NCBI RefSeq assembly: GCF_002216065.1
Contig: NZ_CP022282.1
Coordinates: 2,852,001-2,916,000 of the forward strand
Length of the DNA stretch: 64,000 nucleotides
Direction: 5' to 3'
DNA from: Chryseobacterium sp. T16E-39
GTDB taxonomy: Bacteria > Bacteroidota > Bacteroidia > Flavobacteriales > Weeksellaceae
The translations under genes were made by a program, and so were the position numbers. The notes beneath the pieces are model-generated. The model worked only from the letters and a program-made list of their open reading frames with translations. It was not told the origin of the DNA and made no database searches. Of the stretch, positions 35,221-44,937 are shown piece after piece; position 1 is the stretch's first letter, and each line of letters starts with the position of its first letter.

Positions 35221-36708
35221 ATGGATTCCAAAAAATTAACATTAAGCAGCGGTGCTCCGTATTTTGAGCACCAGGATTCTCAGACCGTAGGGCAGAGGGG
35301 TCCTGTTTTATTACAAGACTTTATACTTCAGGAAAATTTAGCCCATTTTGTAAGAGAAAGAATTCCCGAAAGGATTGTTCATGCTAAAGGAAGTGGCGCA
35401 TACGGAACGTTTACGGTAACACATGATATTAGTAAATATACAAAAGCTAAATTATTTTCATCCGTCGGAAACTCCTGCAGAATGTTTGCAAGGTTCTCTA
35501 CCGTCGGAGGTGAAAAAGGAAGTGCTGATACTGCAAGAGACCCAAGAGGCTTTGCTTTAAAATTTTATACAGAAGATGGAAACTGGGATCTGGTAGGTAA
35601 TAATACGCCCGTATTTTTCATTAAAGATGCCAAAAAATTTCCCGATTTTATTCATACTCAGAAGAGAGTTCCAAAAACGAACTTAAAGAGTGCAACCATG
35701 ATGTGGGATTTCTGGAGCCTCAATCCTGAATCACTGCACCAGGTTTTGATCTTAATGTCTGATAGAGGGACCCCTCATGGCTACAGGCACATGCATGGTT
35801 TTGGATCTCATACGTTCTCAATGATCAACGCGAACAATGAAAGAGTTTGGGTTAAATTCCATTTTAAAACAAAACAGGGAATCAAAAACTTTAATAATGA
35901 AGAGGCGGTTAAACTTTCAGGTGAAAATCCAGATTTTGCTCAGGAAGACCTTTGCAATGCGATTGAAAAGGGAGACTTTCCAAAGTGGACCCTTTACATT
36001 CAGGTAATGACCGAAGAGCAGGCTAAAGATTTCAGATGGAATCCTTTTGACGTAACGAAAGTATGGTTCCAGGGAGACTTCCCGTTAATTGAAGTGGGTG
36101 AAATGGAATTAAACGAAGTTCCGGTTAATTATTTTGCACATGTTGAGCAATCTACTTTTTCTCCAAGCAATTTAATCAATGGTATAAGTTTTTCTCCAGA
36201 TAAAATGCTTCAGGGAAGATTATTCTCTTATCCGGATGCACACCGATACAGAGTGGGTGTAAATGCTCATCAGCTTGAGGTCAACCGATGTCCTTTTGCA
36301 ACCAACAATTACCAGCGTGATGGGTATATGGCTGATTCCAGAGAGTATGCAGATAAGCCTAACTACCACCCAAACAGCTTTGATGACATCAAACCTGATC
36401 CGACCTACAAAAGCTTTGAATATGAACTGGATAGCGCTCATGTTGCCTACTATAACAGAAACGAAAATGACGATGATCATTATACCCAACCCGGTTTACT
36501 TTATACAAAAGCAATGAATTCTGAAGATAGAGAACGCCTTGTTCACAACATCGTGGGAAGTATGAAAGGAATCGATGGACCTAAGCGGGATGAAATCATA
36601 AATCGACAGCTCTGTCATTTTTTTAGAGCCAATATTGAACTTGGCATGAAAGTAGCATCACAGCTAAACATCAATATTGATAGCAATATGATGAATCATA
36701 TCAAATAG
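35221..36708 (+). CDS. katA: Catalase (small-subunit haem type)
   Basis: 495 residues, matching small-subunit clade 3 catalases. It breaks H2O2 down to water and oxygen. The distal His54 ([14 protein letters not shown]) and Asn (GNNTPVFF, about 127) are present. The proximal haem Tyr is near 337 ([14 protein letters not shown]), and the catalase signature region HGYRH-like [13 protein letters not shown] is present. No signal peptide is seen, so it is cytosolic. It is divergent from oxyR and followed by a terminator. Confidence 0.96.
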   Translation: MDSKKLTLSSGAPYFEHQDSQTVGQRGPVLLQDFILQENLAHFVRERIPERIVHAKGSGAYGTFTVTHDISKYTKAKLFSSVGNSCRMFARFSTVGGEKGSADTARDPRGFALKFYTEDGNWDLVGNNTPVFFIKDAKKFPDFIHTQKRVPKTNLKSATMMWDFWSLNPESLHQVLILMSDRGTPHGYRHMHGFGSHTFSMINANNERVWVKFHFKTKQGIKNFNNEEAVKLSGENPDFAQEDLCNAIEKGDFPKWTLYIQVMTEEQAKDFRWNPFDVTKVWFQGDFPLIEVGEMELNEVPVNYFAHVEQSTFSPSNLINGISFSPDKMLQGRLFSYPDAHRYRVGVNAHQLEVNRCPFATNNYQRDGYMADSREYADKPNYHPNSFDDIKPDPTYKSFEYELDSAHVAYYNRNENDDDHYTQPGLLYTKAMNSEDRERLVHNIVGSMKGIDGPKRDEIINRQLCHFFRANIELGMKVASQLNINIDSNMMNHIK

Positions 36709-36728
36709 GTAAACAAAATAATATTTCA

Positions 36729-36770
36729 ACAAAAAAGGAAAAAATATCAACTTTTTTTCCTTTTTTTTGT
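36729..36770 (+). terminator. Terminator of the catalase gene
   Basis: AAAAAAGGAAAAAA and its complement TTTTTTTCCTTTTTTTT form an A/T-rich stem ending in a long T run about 25 bp after the stop. Confidence 0.7.
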
Positions 36771-36814
36771 AAAAAAATGATAATTTGCAACGGTTACTAT
36801 TTTAAAGTGGAAAA

Positions 36815-37582
36815 ATGAGTTACGAGAATATATTATTAAAAAAAGAAGATAAATTAGCTATTATTACAATAAACAGACCTGAAAGTCTGAATGCACTAAA
36901 TGCTAAAACCATTGCGGAAATAAGTTCAGCTTTAGACGAATTAGATTTAGACAGCTCTTGTAGAGTTGTTATTCTTACAGGAAGTGGTGAGAAATCCTTC
37001 GTTGCCGGAGCCGATATTAAAGAGTTTAGTGATTTCGGACAGGAAAGAGCAGAAGAACTTGCAAAAAATGGTCAGAATTCTCTTTTTAATAAGATAGAAA
37101 ACCTTTCTAAGCCTGTAATTGCAGCTGTAAATGGCTTTGCTTTAGGAGGAGGTTTAGAACTTGCTATGGCGTGCCATATCAGATATGCATCGGAAAATGC
37201 TAGGCTAGGACTTCCGGAAGTAACATTGGGATTGATCCCTGGTTACGGAGGTACGCAGAGACTTCCCAAGCTTGTCGGAAAAGGCCTTGCCAATGAAATG
37301 ATCTTCTCTGCCAAAATGATCCCTGCCCAGAGAGCTAAGGAAATCGGATTGGTCAATGAAGTATACCCTATTGAAGATTTATTAACCAAAACAAAAGAAT
37401 TAGCAAACGTTATTGCCTTTAATTCACCAATGGCAATATCTAAGGCAATTCATGCTGTAAATCTGTCAGATACAGATAAAGGCTTTGAAACCGAAATTAA
37501 ATATTTTGGCGAGCTTTTTGAACTAGCTGACAAACAAGAAGGAGTTGCCGCTTTCCTTGAAAAAAGAAAGCCTAACTTCTAA
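36815..37582 (+). CDS. Enoyl-CoA hydratase/crotonase family protein
   Basis: 255 residues, the standard crotonase length. The oxyanion-hole motifs are GADIKEF (about 65) and NGFALGGGLELAMACH (about 108-123). The two general acid/base glutamates are at the usual places (Glu in GGLELA and in LPEVTLGLIPGYGGTQRLP). It probably hydrates short-chain enoyl-CoA in fatty acid or amino acid breakdown. The exact substrate is not visible. It is followed at 44 bp by the deaminase gene. Confidence 0.9.
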   Translation: MSYENILLKKEDKLAIITINRPESLNALNAKTIAEISSALDELDLDSSCRVVILTGSGEKSFVAGADIKEFSDFGQERAEELAKNGQNSLFNKIENLSKPVIAAVNGFALGGGLELAMACHIRYASENARLGLPEVTLGLIPGYGGTQRLPKLVGKGLANEMIFSAKMIPAQRAKEIGLVNEVYPIEDLLTKTKELANVIAFNSPMAISKAIHAVNLSDTDKGFETEIKYFGELFELADKQEGVAAFLEKRKPNF

Positions 37583-37626
37583 AAGATTATTTTTTATAAA
37601 TTATTTCGAAAAACTAATGCTGCGGT

Positions 37627-38067
37627 ATGAATAAGTTTGATAAAGCTTATCTAAAAATGGCTCAGGAATGGGCGAAACTTTCCTACTGTGAGAGAAAACA
37701 AGTAGGAGCTCTTATCGTAAAAGATAGGATGATTATTTCAGATGGTTACAATGGAACTCCTTCGGGATTTGAAAATTGTTGCGAAGATGCAGACGGAAAA
37801 ACACACTGGTATGTATTGCATGCAGAAGCTAATGCCATATTAAAATTAGCTGCTTCTACACAATCTGCCAAAGGAGCAACGTTATATCTAACGCTCTCTC
37901 CCTGCAAAGAATGCAGTAAATTAATTTTACAGGCAGGAATTACAAGACTGGTGTATATCAATGAATATTCGGACGACGACGGGATATCGTTCCTGAGAAA
38001 CCATAATATTGAAATAGAACAAATTTCTGATTGTGAACTAAAAAATAACACAAATGACTTGGGATGA
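37627..38067 (+). CDS. dCMP/cytidine deaminase family protein
   Basis: 146 residues. The zinc site is H-A-E (LHAEANAILKLA) plus P-C-x-x-C (LSPCKECSKLI), as in ComEB/dCMP deaminases. It likely deaminates dCMP to dUMP for dTMP synthesis. Its last 14 bases overlap the xerD start, a sign of translational coupling. Confidence 0.9.
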   Translation: MNKFDKAYLKMAQEWAKLSYCERKQVGALIVKDRMIISDGYNGTPSGFENCCEDADGKTHWYVLHAEANAILKLAASTQSAKGATLYLTLSPCKECSKLILQAGITRLVYINEYSDDDGISFLRNHNIEIEQISDCELKNNTNDLG

Positions 38068-38965
38068 AAAAATTAAGGATTTTGAGATCTTTCTTCGCTT
38101 CGAAAGAAATTTTTCAGAAAACACTCTAGACGCTTACGTTAGAGACATTAAAAAATTAAAAGAATACGCTGAAGAAGACCTTGAAAACATTGCACCCGAT
38201 GTAATCGGATACGAGAATTTACAGGAGTATATCTTCAACCTTTCAAAACAGAAATTCAGTGAGCGATCACAGGCGAGATGGATCTCTTCCATTAAAGCTT
38301 TCTTTAAATTTTTGCTTGAAGATGAAGCCCGTGAAGACAATCCGGCGGCATTACTTGAAGGTCCAAAATTAGGATTATACTTACCTGACACATTAAGCCT
38401 GGTAGACATCAACAAGATCATCGGAGCTATAGAAGTCTCTTCAGATCTTGGAAGAAGAAACCAATGTATTGTGGAAGTATTATACGGCTGTGGACTTCGG
38501 GTTTCTGAACTTATTGATCTGAAAATTTCAAACATTAATTTCAAAGAAAATTACATTAAGGTTACTGGAAAGGGAAATAAAACCCGTTTCGTTCCCTTAG
38601 CTGATTACACGGCAGAATTACTAGGGAATTACATAAAGGAGGTCCGTTCAAAAAACAAAATCAATAAAAAATATGAAGATTCATTATTTCTTAACAGCAG
38701 GGGAACCTCAATGTCGAGAGTAATTGTATTTCTTATTATTAAAGAACTTACTGACAAGGCAGGTGTAAGCAAAAAAATCTCTCCACACACATTCAGACAT
38801 TCTTTTGCTACCCATTTATTACAAAATGGAGCAGACCTAAGATACATACAGGAAATGCTTGGTCATTCAAGTATTACAACCACAGAAATATACACACACT
38901 TAAAAACGGAAGAATTACGGGATGTAATTTTAAATTACCATCCGAGAAATATTAATCTTGCTTAA
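38054..38965 (+). CDS. xerD: Tyrosine recombinase XerD-type
   Basis: 303 residues. There is an N-terminal SAM-like core-binding domain (about 1-95), then the catalytic domain. It carries R (CGLRVSELIDL), K (TGKGNKTRFVPL), HxxR (HTFRHSFATHLL), H (LGHSSITTTEIY) and the nucleophile Tyr in the last motif. In a housekeeping neighbourhood and without nearby mobile genes this is the dimer-resolution recombinase, not a phage integrase. Its stop shares a base with the Nudix gene start. Confidence 0.92.
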   Translation: MTWDEKIKDFEIFLRFERNFSENTLDAYVRDIKKLKEYAEEDLENIAPDVIGYENLQEYIFNLSKQKFSERSQARWISSIKAFFKFLLEDEAREDNPAALLEGPKLGLYLPDTLSLVDINKIIGAIEVSSDLGRRNQCIVEVLYGCGLRVSELIDLKISNINFKENYIKVTGKGNKTRFVPLADYTAELLGNYIKEVRSKNKINKKYEDSLFLNSRGTSMSRVIVFLIIKELTDKAGVSKKISPHTFRHSFATHLLQNGADLRYIQEMLGHSSITTTEIYTHLKTEELRDVILNYHPRNINLA

Positions 38966-39480
38966 TGAAAATATTGAAATATTGCCCCAACTGTGGCAAA
39001 GAGTCTCTACATTGGGATGGTGAAAAAAAATGGAGCTGCCCACTTTGCAGTTTCACTTTATATAATAATGTTGCCGGTGCTGTAGCAGTAGTTATAAGAC
39101 ATCATGATGAGGTCTACCTTACCAGAAGAAATCAGGACCCTAAAAAGGGAAAACTGGACCTGGCCGGTGGTTTTGTTGATCCCAGAGAAAGCGCAGAAGA
39201 AACCTGTAAAAGAGAACTTTTTGAAGAACTGCAGCTCAATATCGATATTTCAAATTTACAGTATATTACAAGCCTCCCTAATATCTATCAATATAAAGAA
39301 ATTGATTATAATACGATCGATTTATTTTATGAATACAAGGTACAGGAAAAATTCGAAGTTAATATTGCACTGTCCGAGATCTCAGAAGCCCAGTGGATAT
39401 CATTGAAAGACATTAATCTGGATGATATTGCATTTGATTCTCAAAAGAGATTTTTTGAACAGTATGTAAAGAATTTATAA
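38965..39480 (+). CDS. Nudix hydrolase with N-terminal zinc ribbon
   Basis: 171 residues. The zinc ribbon has C-x2-C twice (YCPNCGKE, WSCPLCSF) at about 6-32. The Nudix box GGFVDPRESAEETCKRELFE lies at about 69-88, continues EELQL, and keeps the catalytic REL-x-EE. The glycine of the usual EExGU end is replaced by Gln. NudC-like enzymes with such ribbons cleave NAD(H) or similar nucleotides; this one is shorter and its substrate is uncertain. It is the last gene of the deaminase-xerD-Nudix run. Confidence 0.85.
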   Translation: MKILKYCPNCGKESLHWDGEKKWSCPLCSFTLYNNVAGAVAVVIRHHDEVYLTRRNQDPKKGKLDLAGGFVDPRESAEETCKRELFEELQLNIDISNLQYITSLPNIYQYKEIDYNTIDLFYEYKVQEKFEVNIALSEISEAQWISLKDINLDDIAFDSQKRFFEQYVKNL

Positions 39481-39504
39481 TCAGCTTTTATCGCCAAAAA
39501 TATA

Positions 39505-39530
39505 AATAGCAGGGCTTAGGCTCTGCTATT
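39505..39530. terminator. Weak hairpin between convergent genes
   Basis: AATAGCAG and CTGCTATT form a perfect 8-bp stem with a 10-base loop between the Nudix gene (+) and the cytochrome gene (-). On the minus strand TATATTTTT follows; on the plus strand there is no T run. Confidence 0.4.
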
Positions 39531-39616
39531 GTCTTTATGGAAGATGAAAAATATTACTTTCCTATTCCAGATTAAATTTATAAAATAGATTCTGTTTCCG
39601 GGAATTTAGCATTATT

Positions 39617-40075
39617 TTAATAGGATTTGGATGTCAGCATTTCCTCAAAATAATTGATGAGTAGCTTCCGTTCAGCTTCTGATAAATTAGCCTCCTTGTG
39701 ATACACTATATATCCTGGCATCGGCATTGTTTTACTTTGAAGGGTTGGAACAATACTATTAAGCATACTTTCTTTCAGATCCGAATTATAGGTTTGCCAG
39801 ATGGAGAAATTAAGATGCTCACGCCCCTCATTGACATGACTTTTTATTGACCATGATATCGGCGCAATATAGGAATATTTGGGATAGACCGTTTCATTTG
39901 AATGACAGTCATAACAGGCACCTTTTATCAGCTTCGTGATCTTTTCAGGAGTCTTTTTAGCTTCCACAAAATTCACTTTATGATCAATGGGCTTATTGGT
40001 CCTATCAATAGGAATAAACTGGATAAGTGCAAAAACAACTAAACTCCAGAATATGATCTTCTTTACCATCTTCAT
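39617..40075 (-). CDS. Haem-binding domain protein (small membrane-anchored cytochrome)
   Basis: 152 residues. One N-terminal membrane anchor (about 6-22) precedes a periplasmic domain with a single CxxCH motif (CYDCHSNET, Cys54, Cys57, His58) followed by YPKYSYIAPISWSI. A methionine-rich TMPMPGY stretch could supply the second axial ligand. This matches the Bacteroidetes haem-binding domain family of unknown role. Start codon 5 bp from the stop side of the neighbouring lipoprotein gene, which is transcribed first. Confidence 0.85.
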   Translation of the reverse strand: MKMVKKIIFWSLVVFALIQFIPIDRTNKPIDHKVNFVEAKKTPEKITKLIKGACYDCHSNETVYPKYSYIAPISWSIKSHVNEGREHLNFSIWQTYNSDLKESMLNSIVPTLQSKTMPMPGYIVYHKEANLSEAERKLLINYFEEMLTSKSY

Positions 40076-40080
40076 TATTT

Positions 40081-41808
40081 CTATCTCAAAGGCTGTAATG
40101 CCGTATTGTTGGATTTAAGCGTACGGTCGTCTTTCTCCGGAACTTTTTTATTTTCCGGTTTTGGAATATTCAATGTTTTAGTATCCAGTACTCTTGTATC
40201 CTTCAGGTCCCACTCTTCATTACTATCCCATAGAGGTCTTACTACCCCAACTTTATAGAAAACATAGGAGTCTTCCGCAAAAACATCATGCTGGAAATCA
40301 GCTTCATCCCAATATTTATTATCATTATTATCCACTAAAATCCTAACAATATATTCACCTGGCTTTAAAATATCAAACTTAACCCGATCACCTTGTGTGT
40401 ATTTCTGATAAATCACTTTTTCTGAAGTATCCAGCAACTGAAACCAGTAATTTGAAGCAGGCGCATTCTGAAGTTTAAATGTCAGGCTACCGTAATTCTC
40501 CATTTTGTCTGTTTCAAAATCAAAACGTTTGGAGATGGGATTCTTGTCATAGAATGATAATACCGTCGTTTTTGGGACTACCAACTGATATTTCTTACCT
40601 TCAATAAAATCTGACTGTACCAGAATCTGATAGGGGTTCGTTTCGGATATTTTTGCAGTAAAATTCTGAGTGGTTAAGCTATCACTTTTCAGGACCCATT
40701 TATCGGTATTAATCTTATCAATGATGTAGTTGGATGTAATTCTGAAATCAGTCTTTGGAGGTAGCAATGCCCCCTCATTATTATCGAGACTCATTGCATT
40801 CTTTGCATTATATTTATAAAATACAGACACCGTATCTTTTTTATTGTCAGCATCATAACTGAATTTCAAATTCTCAGTTACATTTTGTCCCACATTATTT
40901 TTCACTGCATCAAACCATATCTTTACAGAATCTGATTTCGGACGGTGTGTTACTTTTATATCCTGCAACTTGTCATTAATGGAAAGGACTTTCACATCAT
41001 TCGGATGCCCCTCAAATGTCATCGTAATTCCTCCCTGCGTTTCCTTCATTTCCATATATTTCAAAGGTTTTTTAGAAGGATAAATTTTTAAATTCAACCC
41101 TGATATCGATTTTTCAACGACTACAGGATCTTTTTGGAAACCTACTTTTTCTTTCCCCGGATCATACATAGAGTTTCCATTCTCATCTTCAAAAGCTATA
41201 ATCTTGTATTTCCCCGGGGATAAATAATTAAGCTCGTAATAACCATCATCGTCAACCTTAGTAATATAATAAGGCTTTTGTTTATAATTCATGGTATCCT
41301 GAACCTTATACAATCCTACTACCAACTTATTATCGGCTGTTGTTTCTTTTTTTATCGATACAGCATCTCTTACATCTCCACTTACATACAGATCGTCTAA
41401 CTTATCTCCTGTTGAAAATGCAAAATTGAAATACCTTAAAACATTAGCCTCGTTATTATCTACAATTGAATTACCGAAATTGAAGTTATAGGTAGTATTT
41501 GCCTGTAAAGTATCCTCCCACTGGATAACAAGGTATTTGTTGGCAATATTAGACGGTAAGATTCGTTTGATCTTCTTAATAGGAGGAGAAATAATTAAAT
41601 TCTTACTAACGTCTTTTAAAGTTACATATTCATCAAAATCAATACGGAGCTGTTTGATATCTCTTCGGACGTTTACTCTGGTCGTATCTATATTTGAGCT
41701 TAAAAACTTTGGAGCCAGCGTATCTTTAGGCCCACCGACCGGAGAACCTACCCTTGCACAAGACTGTACAAGAAAACCGATAATGAATAGTAAAAGAAGT
41801 CTTTTCAT
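40081..41808 (-). CDS. Ig-like domain lipoprotein (Big_5 family)
   Basis: About 575 residues from the ATG at 41808. The frame is open to 41853, but the later start gives the lipoprotein signal MKRLLLLFIIGFLVQSCAR with lipobox VQSC. An N-terminal Big_5 Ig-like domain (about 25-130: DTLAPKFLSSN, DFDEYVTLKDV, NTTYNFNFG) is followed by a carboxypeptidase-regulatory-like beta segment (YYELNYLSPGKYKIIAFEDENGN) and another such segment near 515 (LKPGEYIVRILVDNNDNKYWDE). It is a surface or periplasmic beta protein of unknown function. It probably shares a transcript with the serine hydrolase upstream and the cytochrome downstream. Confidence 0.82.
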   Translation of the reverse strand: MKRLLLLFIIGFLVQSCARVGSPVGGPKDTLAPKFLSSNIDTTRVNVRRDIKQLRIDFDEYVTLKDVSKNLIISPPIKKIKRILPSNIANKYLVIQWEDTLQANTTYNFNFGNSIVDNNEANVLRYFNFAFSTGDKLDDLYVSGDVRDAVSIKKETTADNKLVVGLYKVQDTMNYKQKPYYITKVDDDGYYELNYLSPGKYKIIAFEDENGNSMYDPGKEKVGFQKDPVVVEKSISGLNLKIYPSKKPLKYMEMKETQGGITMTFEGHPNDVKVLSINDKLQDIKVTHRPKSDSVKIWFDAVKNNVGQNVTENLKFSYDADNKKDTVSVFYKYNAKNAMSLDNNEGALLPPKTDFRITSNYIIDKINTDKWVLKSDSLTTQNFTAKISETNPYQILVQSDFIEGKKYQLVVPKTTVLSFYDKNPISKRFDFETDKMENYGSLTFKLQNAPASNYWFQLLDTSEKVIYQKYTQGDRVKFDILKPGEYIVRILVDNNDNKYWDEADFQHDVFAEDSYVFYKVGVVRPLWDSNEEWDLKDTRVLDTKTLNIPKPENKKVPEKDDRTLKSNNTALQPLR

Positions 41809-41833
41809 GAATATGTTTAGGCAAAAGTAAACA

Positions 41834-43096
41834 TTATTCTCCAAAAACTTCATGTCCGTTTTTTAAAGAATCCTGATTATCATTCATTACACTATGAAGC
41901 TTATCTTTTTGCAAAGGGAAATCTTCGAATAACCCGGATAAAGCCAATGCGGTATAAACCCTGTTGGAATATTTATTTCCGATTGCCACAATCGTTACTT
42001 TTGAATTAAGTAAATGGGCAAAAACAGAATTCGTTCCATGCCACCATCCGTTATGATAGGTCAACTTCTCACCATTGTCAAAGATCTTCATCCTGAAACC
42101 TAATCCATAATTGTTCATTCCCGCTTTTTCATTACTGTAAGGGGTGAAAACCATCTGCATCAATTCTGGTTTCAGAAAATCTTTAGAATACATTGCTTTA
42201 GAAAAGTTAAAAAGATCTCTTGGCGTAGTATATACGTTTTTATCTCCGTAAATAAGATCAAGCCTGTCTAAAGGATATAGCTTACCACGTCCGTAGTAAA
42301 AAGACTGTGCTGCTGTTGGAATATCTTTCTCCTGAAAAATATAGGTATTTTTCATCTTTAATGGTGCAAAGACCATCTCTTTCATTGCCTGAGGAAAAGG
42401 AGTCTTCGTTATTTTTTCTATTAACAGTGCCAGCAGAGCAAAGTTGGTATTACAATACATAAACCCTGTATTCGTATCTCTTGCCAATTCAGGTTTATAT
42501 CTGATGATCATATCTAATACATCCTGATTGGTAATAAATGCTTTTGATAGTTCGGCAGGAGCCGGCTGGATCTTAGTAATAAAGTATTCATACTTCGGAA
42601 GACCACTTCTCTGTGATAATAAGTTTTGAACAGTAACATTAGGATATGGAAATCCCGGGAAATATTGTGTTAGATGATCTGTTAGTTTTATTTTACCCGC
42701 TTCAATCAATTTCATCATGGCCATTGCCGTCATTGTTTTTGAAACTGATGCGACATGCAAAGGTGTATTTTTATCGATAGGCATTTGATTCCCTTCCCTT
42801 CCGAATCCTCTGTAATTTTCGTATAGGATATCGTCCCCTTTAGCTACCAATATTCCACCACTTAAATCACCTGCGTCCCATACCTTTTTGTAATACTGAT
42901 CGATATACTGAACCAAAGAAGCCTTATCAGAAAGCTGATCATCTGCTTTTGTAAACACCTTGCTCAGATCCACATTTCCATAATTGGGAAGATTGGTAAC
43001 ATTTTCAGTTACAGACTCTTTAATTTCGGATTTTTTCTTACAGGAAAACAGGAATGCAAAAACAGCTAAAACAAGGATAATATTGTGCTTCTTCAT
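41834..43096 (-). CDS. Class C beta-lactamase-like serine hydrolase, lipoprotein
   Basis: About 420 residues from the ATG at 43096; the frame extends three codons to a TTG, but MKKHNIILVLAVFAFLFSC is a clean lipoprotein signal. The active-site S-x-x-K is Ser117-Val-Ser-Lys120 (ASVSKTMTAM), Y-x-N is in MYCNTNFALLALLIEK, and an H-N-G motif (YHNGWWHG) replaces KTG. The fold is that of DD-peptidase/esterase-type enzymes, so peptidoglycan or ester substrates are more likely than beta-lactams. It lies 25 bp upstream of the Ig-like lipoprotein gene. Confidence 0.87.
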   Translation of the reverse strand: MKKHNIILVLAVFAFLFSCKKKSEIKESVTENVTNLPNYGNVDLSKVFTKADDQLSDKASLVQYIDQYYKKVWDAGDLSGGILVAKGDDILYENYRGFGREGNQMPIDKNTPLHVASVSKTMTAMAMMKLIEAGKIKLTDHLTQYFPGFPYPNVTVQNLLSQRSGLPKYEYFITKIQPAPAELSKAFITNQDVLDMIIRYKPELARDTNTGFMYCNTNFALLALLIEKITKTPFPQAMKEMVFAPLKMKNTYIFQEKDIPTAAQSFYYGRGKLYPLDRLDLIYGDKNVYTTPRDLFNFSKAMYSKDFLKPELMQMVFTPYSNEKAGMNNYGLGFRMKIFDNGEKLTYHNGWWHGTNSVFAHLLNSKVTIVAIGNKYSNRVYTALALSGLFEDFPLQKDKLHSVMNDNQDSLKNGHEVFGE

Positions 43097-43189
43097 GAGT
43101 ATCAAAAATGAGTGGCAATTTAATAAAACTCAAAATAAATAATGAGGGGAGCGTATAAATTATGAATTATTTAACACAAAATAGGGAAA

Positions 43190-43533
43190 GAGAGAAAAGG
43201 ATGATCGGTGAAAAGGCTAAATGGCGAAAGAGCGGAAGCGTAAAAGCGTTAATTGGCAGATTTGTAAAATCGCGAATTCGCTGATTCGGAGATGGGCAAA
43301 AATGCAGAACGGCTGTACGAGAAAATTTCAATTACAAATAATTTTTAAAATTGTAATATGAAAGCGAATCCTAAACCTCAAAAAAAGCAATTCACCATTC
43401 AGCGGTTTTGCCGTTTCGCCTTTACAGAATCATAAAAATATTGAAATACAGAATACTCTGAAAACCACAACTCCAAAGCGAATCCTCAATCTCAAAAAAA
43501 GCAATTTCACCATTCAGCGGTTTTGCAGTTTCA
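43190..43533. repeat. Degenerate intergenic repeats, including a ~59-bp direct repeat
   Basis: The 425-bp gap holds no gene. A copy starting AAAGCGAATCCTAAACCTCA at 43361 is repeated from 43475 (AAAGCGAATCCTCAATCTCA), each running on through CACCATTCAGCGGTTTTGC (to about 43420 and 43533). The two differ by a few substitutions and one indel. To the left (43200-43290) lie short GCGAAAG/GCGGAAGCG/CGCGAATTCGCTGATTCGG words of the same flavour. The second copy touches the 3' end of the dehydrogenase gene. Confidence 0.65.
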
Positions 43534-44457
43534 CAATCTTAGAATTTTATCCACAATTACCTGTGCCAGCTTCTCCTTACTCTGATGAGTCCATCCTGCG
43601 ATATGTGGTGTTACAAGTACCTTTTCGGATTCCAAAAGATATTGAAGATCTTCATTTTCTCCTATTTCTAAATTTTCGAAAGAAGACTTTTCATATTCAA
43701 GAACATCAAGACAGGCACCCTTTATTTTTCCAGCCTTCAACGCCTCAACTAGGCTTTTAGTTTCAATATTTTTTCCTCTTGCAGTATTTACAAAATAGAA
43801 ATCGTTTTTCATATCAGAAATAAACGGACCGTCGACCAGATAATAAGATTGATCGGTTAAAGGAATATGTAAGCTTAAAACCTCAGCTTGCTCTTGCAGT
43901 TCTTTTAAAGAAACCTGTGTTCCATATTCATCAGAAAGACCTAGTAAAATATCATGGAAAATTACTTTACAGCCGAACCCTGAAAGTCTTTTTGCCGTAG
44001 CTTTTCCCATGTTTCCATAACCAATTAAACCCACTGTTTTTCCAAGCAATTCATCCCCTCTGTTTTCTTCACGCAACCAAATTCCATTTTTCACTTCCTG
44101 AGAAGCAATAAAAAGGCGATGCATCAAAATCAATAGCATTCCCACAACATGTTCAGCTACTGAATCTCTATTTCCTTCCGGAGAATTGATCAATTGAATT
44201 TCTAACTTTTCCGCAACGGGAATATCAATATTTTCCATCCCGGCTCCGACCCTTGCAATAAATTTCAGGTTTTTTCCTTTTTCAAGAAAGTTTTTATCCA
44301 AAGGAATTCTGCTTCTTATAATGACACCATCGTAGTGGTGTATTTTATGGCAAACCTCATCATAAGAAGACGTGAAGTCCTCTTCTAAAATAAAGTTTTT
44401 TGCTAGAAGCTGCTCTGTAATTAGGGGATGGTTTTTATCTAAAAGGAGGATTTTCAT
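43531..44457 (-). CDS. D-2-hydroxyacid dehydrogenase (NAD-dependent)
   Basis: 308 residues. The NAD fold is GLIGYGNMGKATAKRL (about 141-156). The catalytic Arg is in VNTARGKNIETK, the Glu near 255 and the His in TPHIAGWTHQS. There is no ACT domain. Short D-3-phosphoglycerate dehydrogenase-like proteins of this size are usual in Bacteroidetes, where some serve as SerA. Since serC is not adjacent, the serine-pathway role is only a possibility. Confidence 0.85.
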   Translation of the reverse strand: MKILLLDKNHPLITEQLLAKNFILEEDFTSSYDEVCHKIHHYDGVIIRSRIPLDKNFLEKGKNLKFIARVGAGMENIDIPVAEKLEIQLINSPEGNRDSVAEHVVGMLLILMHRLFIASQEVKNGIWLREENRGDELLGKTVGLIGYGNMGKATAKRLSGFGCKVIFHDILLGLSDEYGTQVSLKELQEQAEVLSLHIPLTDQSYYLVDGPFISDMKNDFYFVNTARGKNIETKSLVEALKAGKIKGACLDVLEYEKSSFENLEIGENEDLQYLLESEKVLVTPHIAGWTHQSKEKLAQVIVDKILRL

Positions 44458-44479
44458 TATATTAAAAGCTATGAGAGTT

Positions 44480-44520
44480 TAAACACTAATGACACAAATT
44501 TTCTTCACAAATATCACAAA
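44480..44520. repeat. Left copy of the repeat flanking the GxxExxY gene
   Basis: TAAACACTAATGACACAAA-TTTTC at 44480-44503, followed by TTCACAAATATCACAAATT. It is a direct copy of the beginning of the element at 44939. Confidence 0.6.
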
Positions 44521-44526
44521 TTAAAA

Positions 44527-44919
44527 TTATAATGTTCCGTTAATTACTCTTTTAACTCCATTTTTAAAATGTAGACTATTGAAATTCATCAGCATTCCTA
44601 ACTTACAATTACTTAATCGAAGATAAGTAAGGATCTGTGCCAGATGAATATCATGTAGTGACTCCACTGATTTTATTTCTAGAACAAATTTATTTTCAAT
44701 TAAAAAATCCAGTCTATATCCGACGTCTAGCTTTATTTCATCATAAATCAAAGGCATTGGTTTTTGCTTTTCAATAAATAGTCCATGCTTCTTAAGCTCA
44801 TAAAATATGCACTCTTCGTAAGCACTTTCCAACAGTCCTGGACCTAAGCTTTTATGAACTAAATACCCAGACTCATATACGATTCTAGATATTTCATTCT
44901 CTGAAACATCTGCTTTCAT
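44527..44919 (-). CDS. GxxExxY protein, PD-(D/E)XK nuclease-like
   Basis: 130 residues. The naming motif is Gly28-Leu-Leu-Glu31-Ser-Ala-Tyr34 (GPGLLESAYEEC). A PD-(D/E)XK-like core follows: Asp71 (GYRLDFLIENK) and Glu81-x-Lys83 (VLEIKSVESL), then HLAQILTYLRLS. Members occur in many copies in Bacteroidetes genomes, but their activity is not established. The gene is enclosed by related repeats on both sides, which suggests that gene and repeats arrived together. Confidence 0.82.
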   Translation of the reverse strand: MKADVSENEISRIVYESGYLVHKSLGPGLLESAYEECIFYELKKHGLFIEKQKPMPLIYDEIKLDVGYRLDFLIENKFVLEIKSVESLHDIHLAQILTYLRLSNCKLGMLMNFNSLHFKNGVKRVINGTL

Positions 44920-44937
44920 AATTTTTCCATCTTAAAA

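Noticed and set aside
38134..38544. 136-codon open frame on the minus strand
   Set aside because: It is antisense to xerD, whose protein is clearly the real product.
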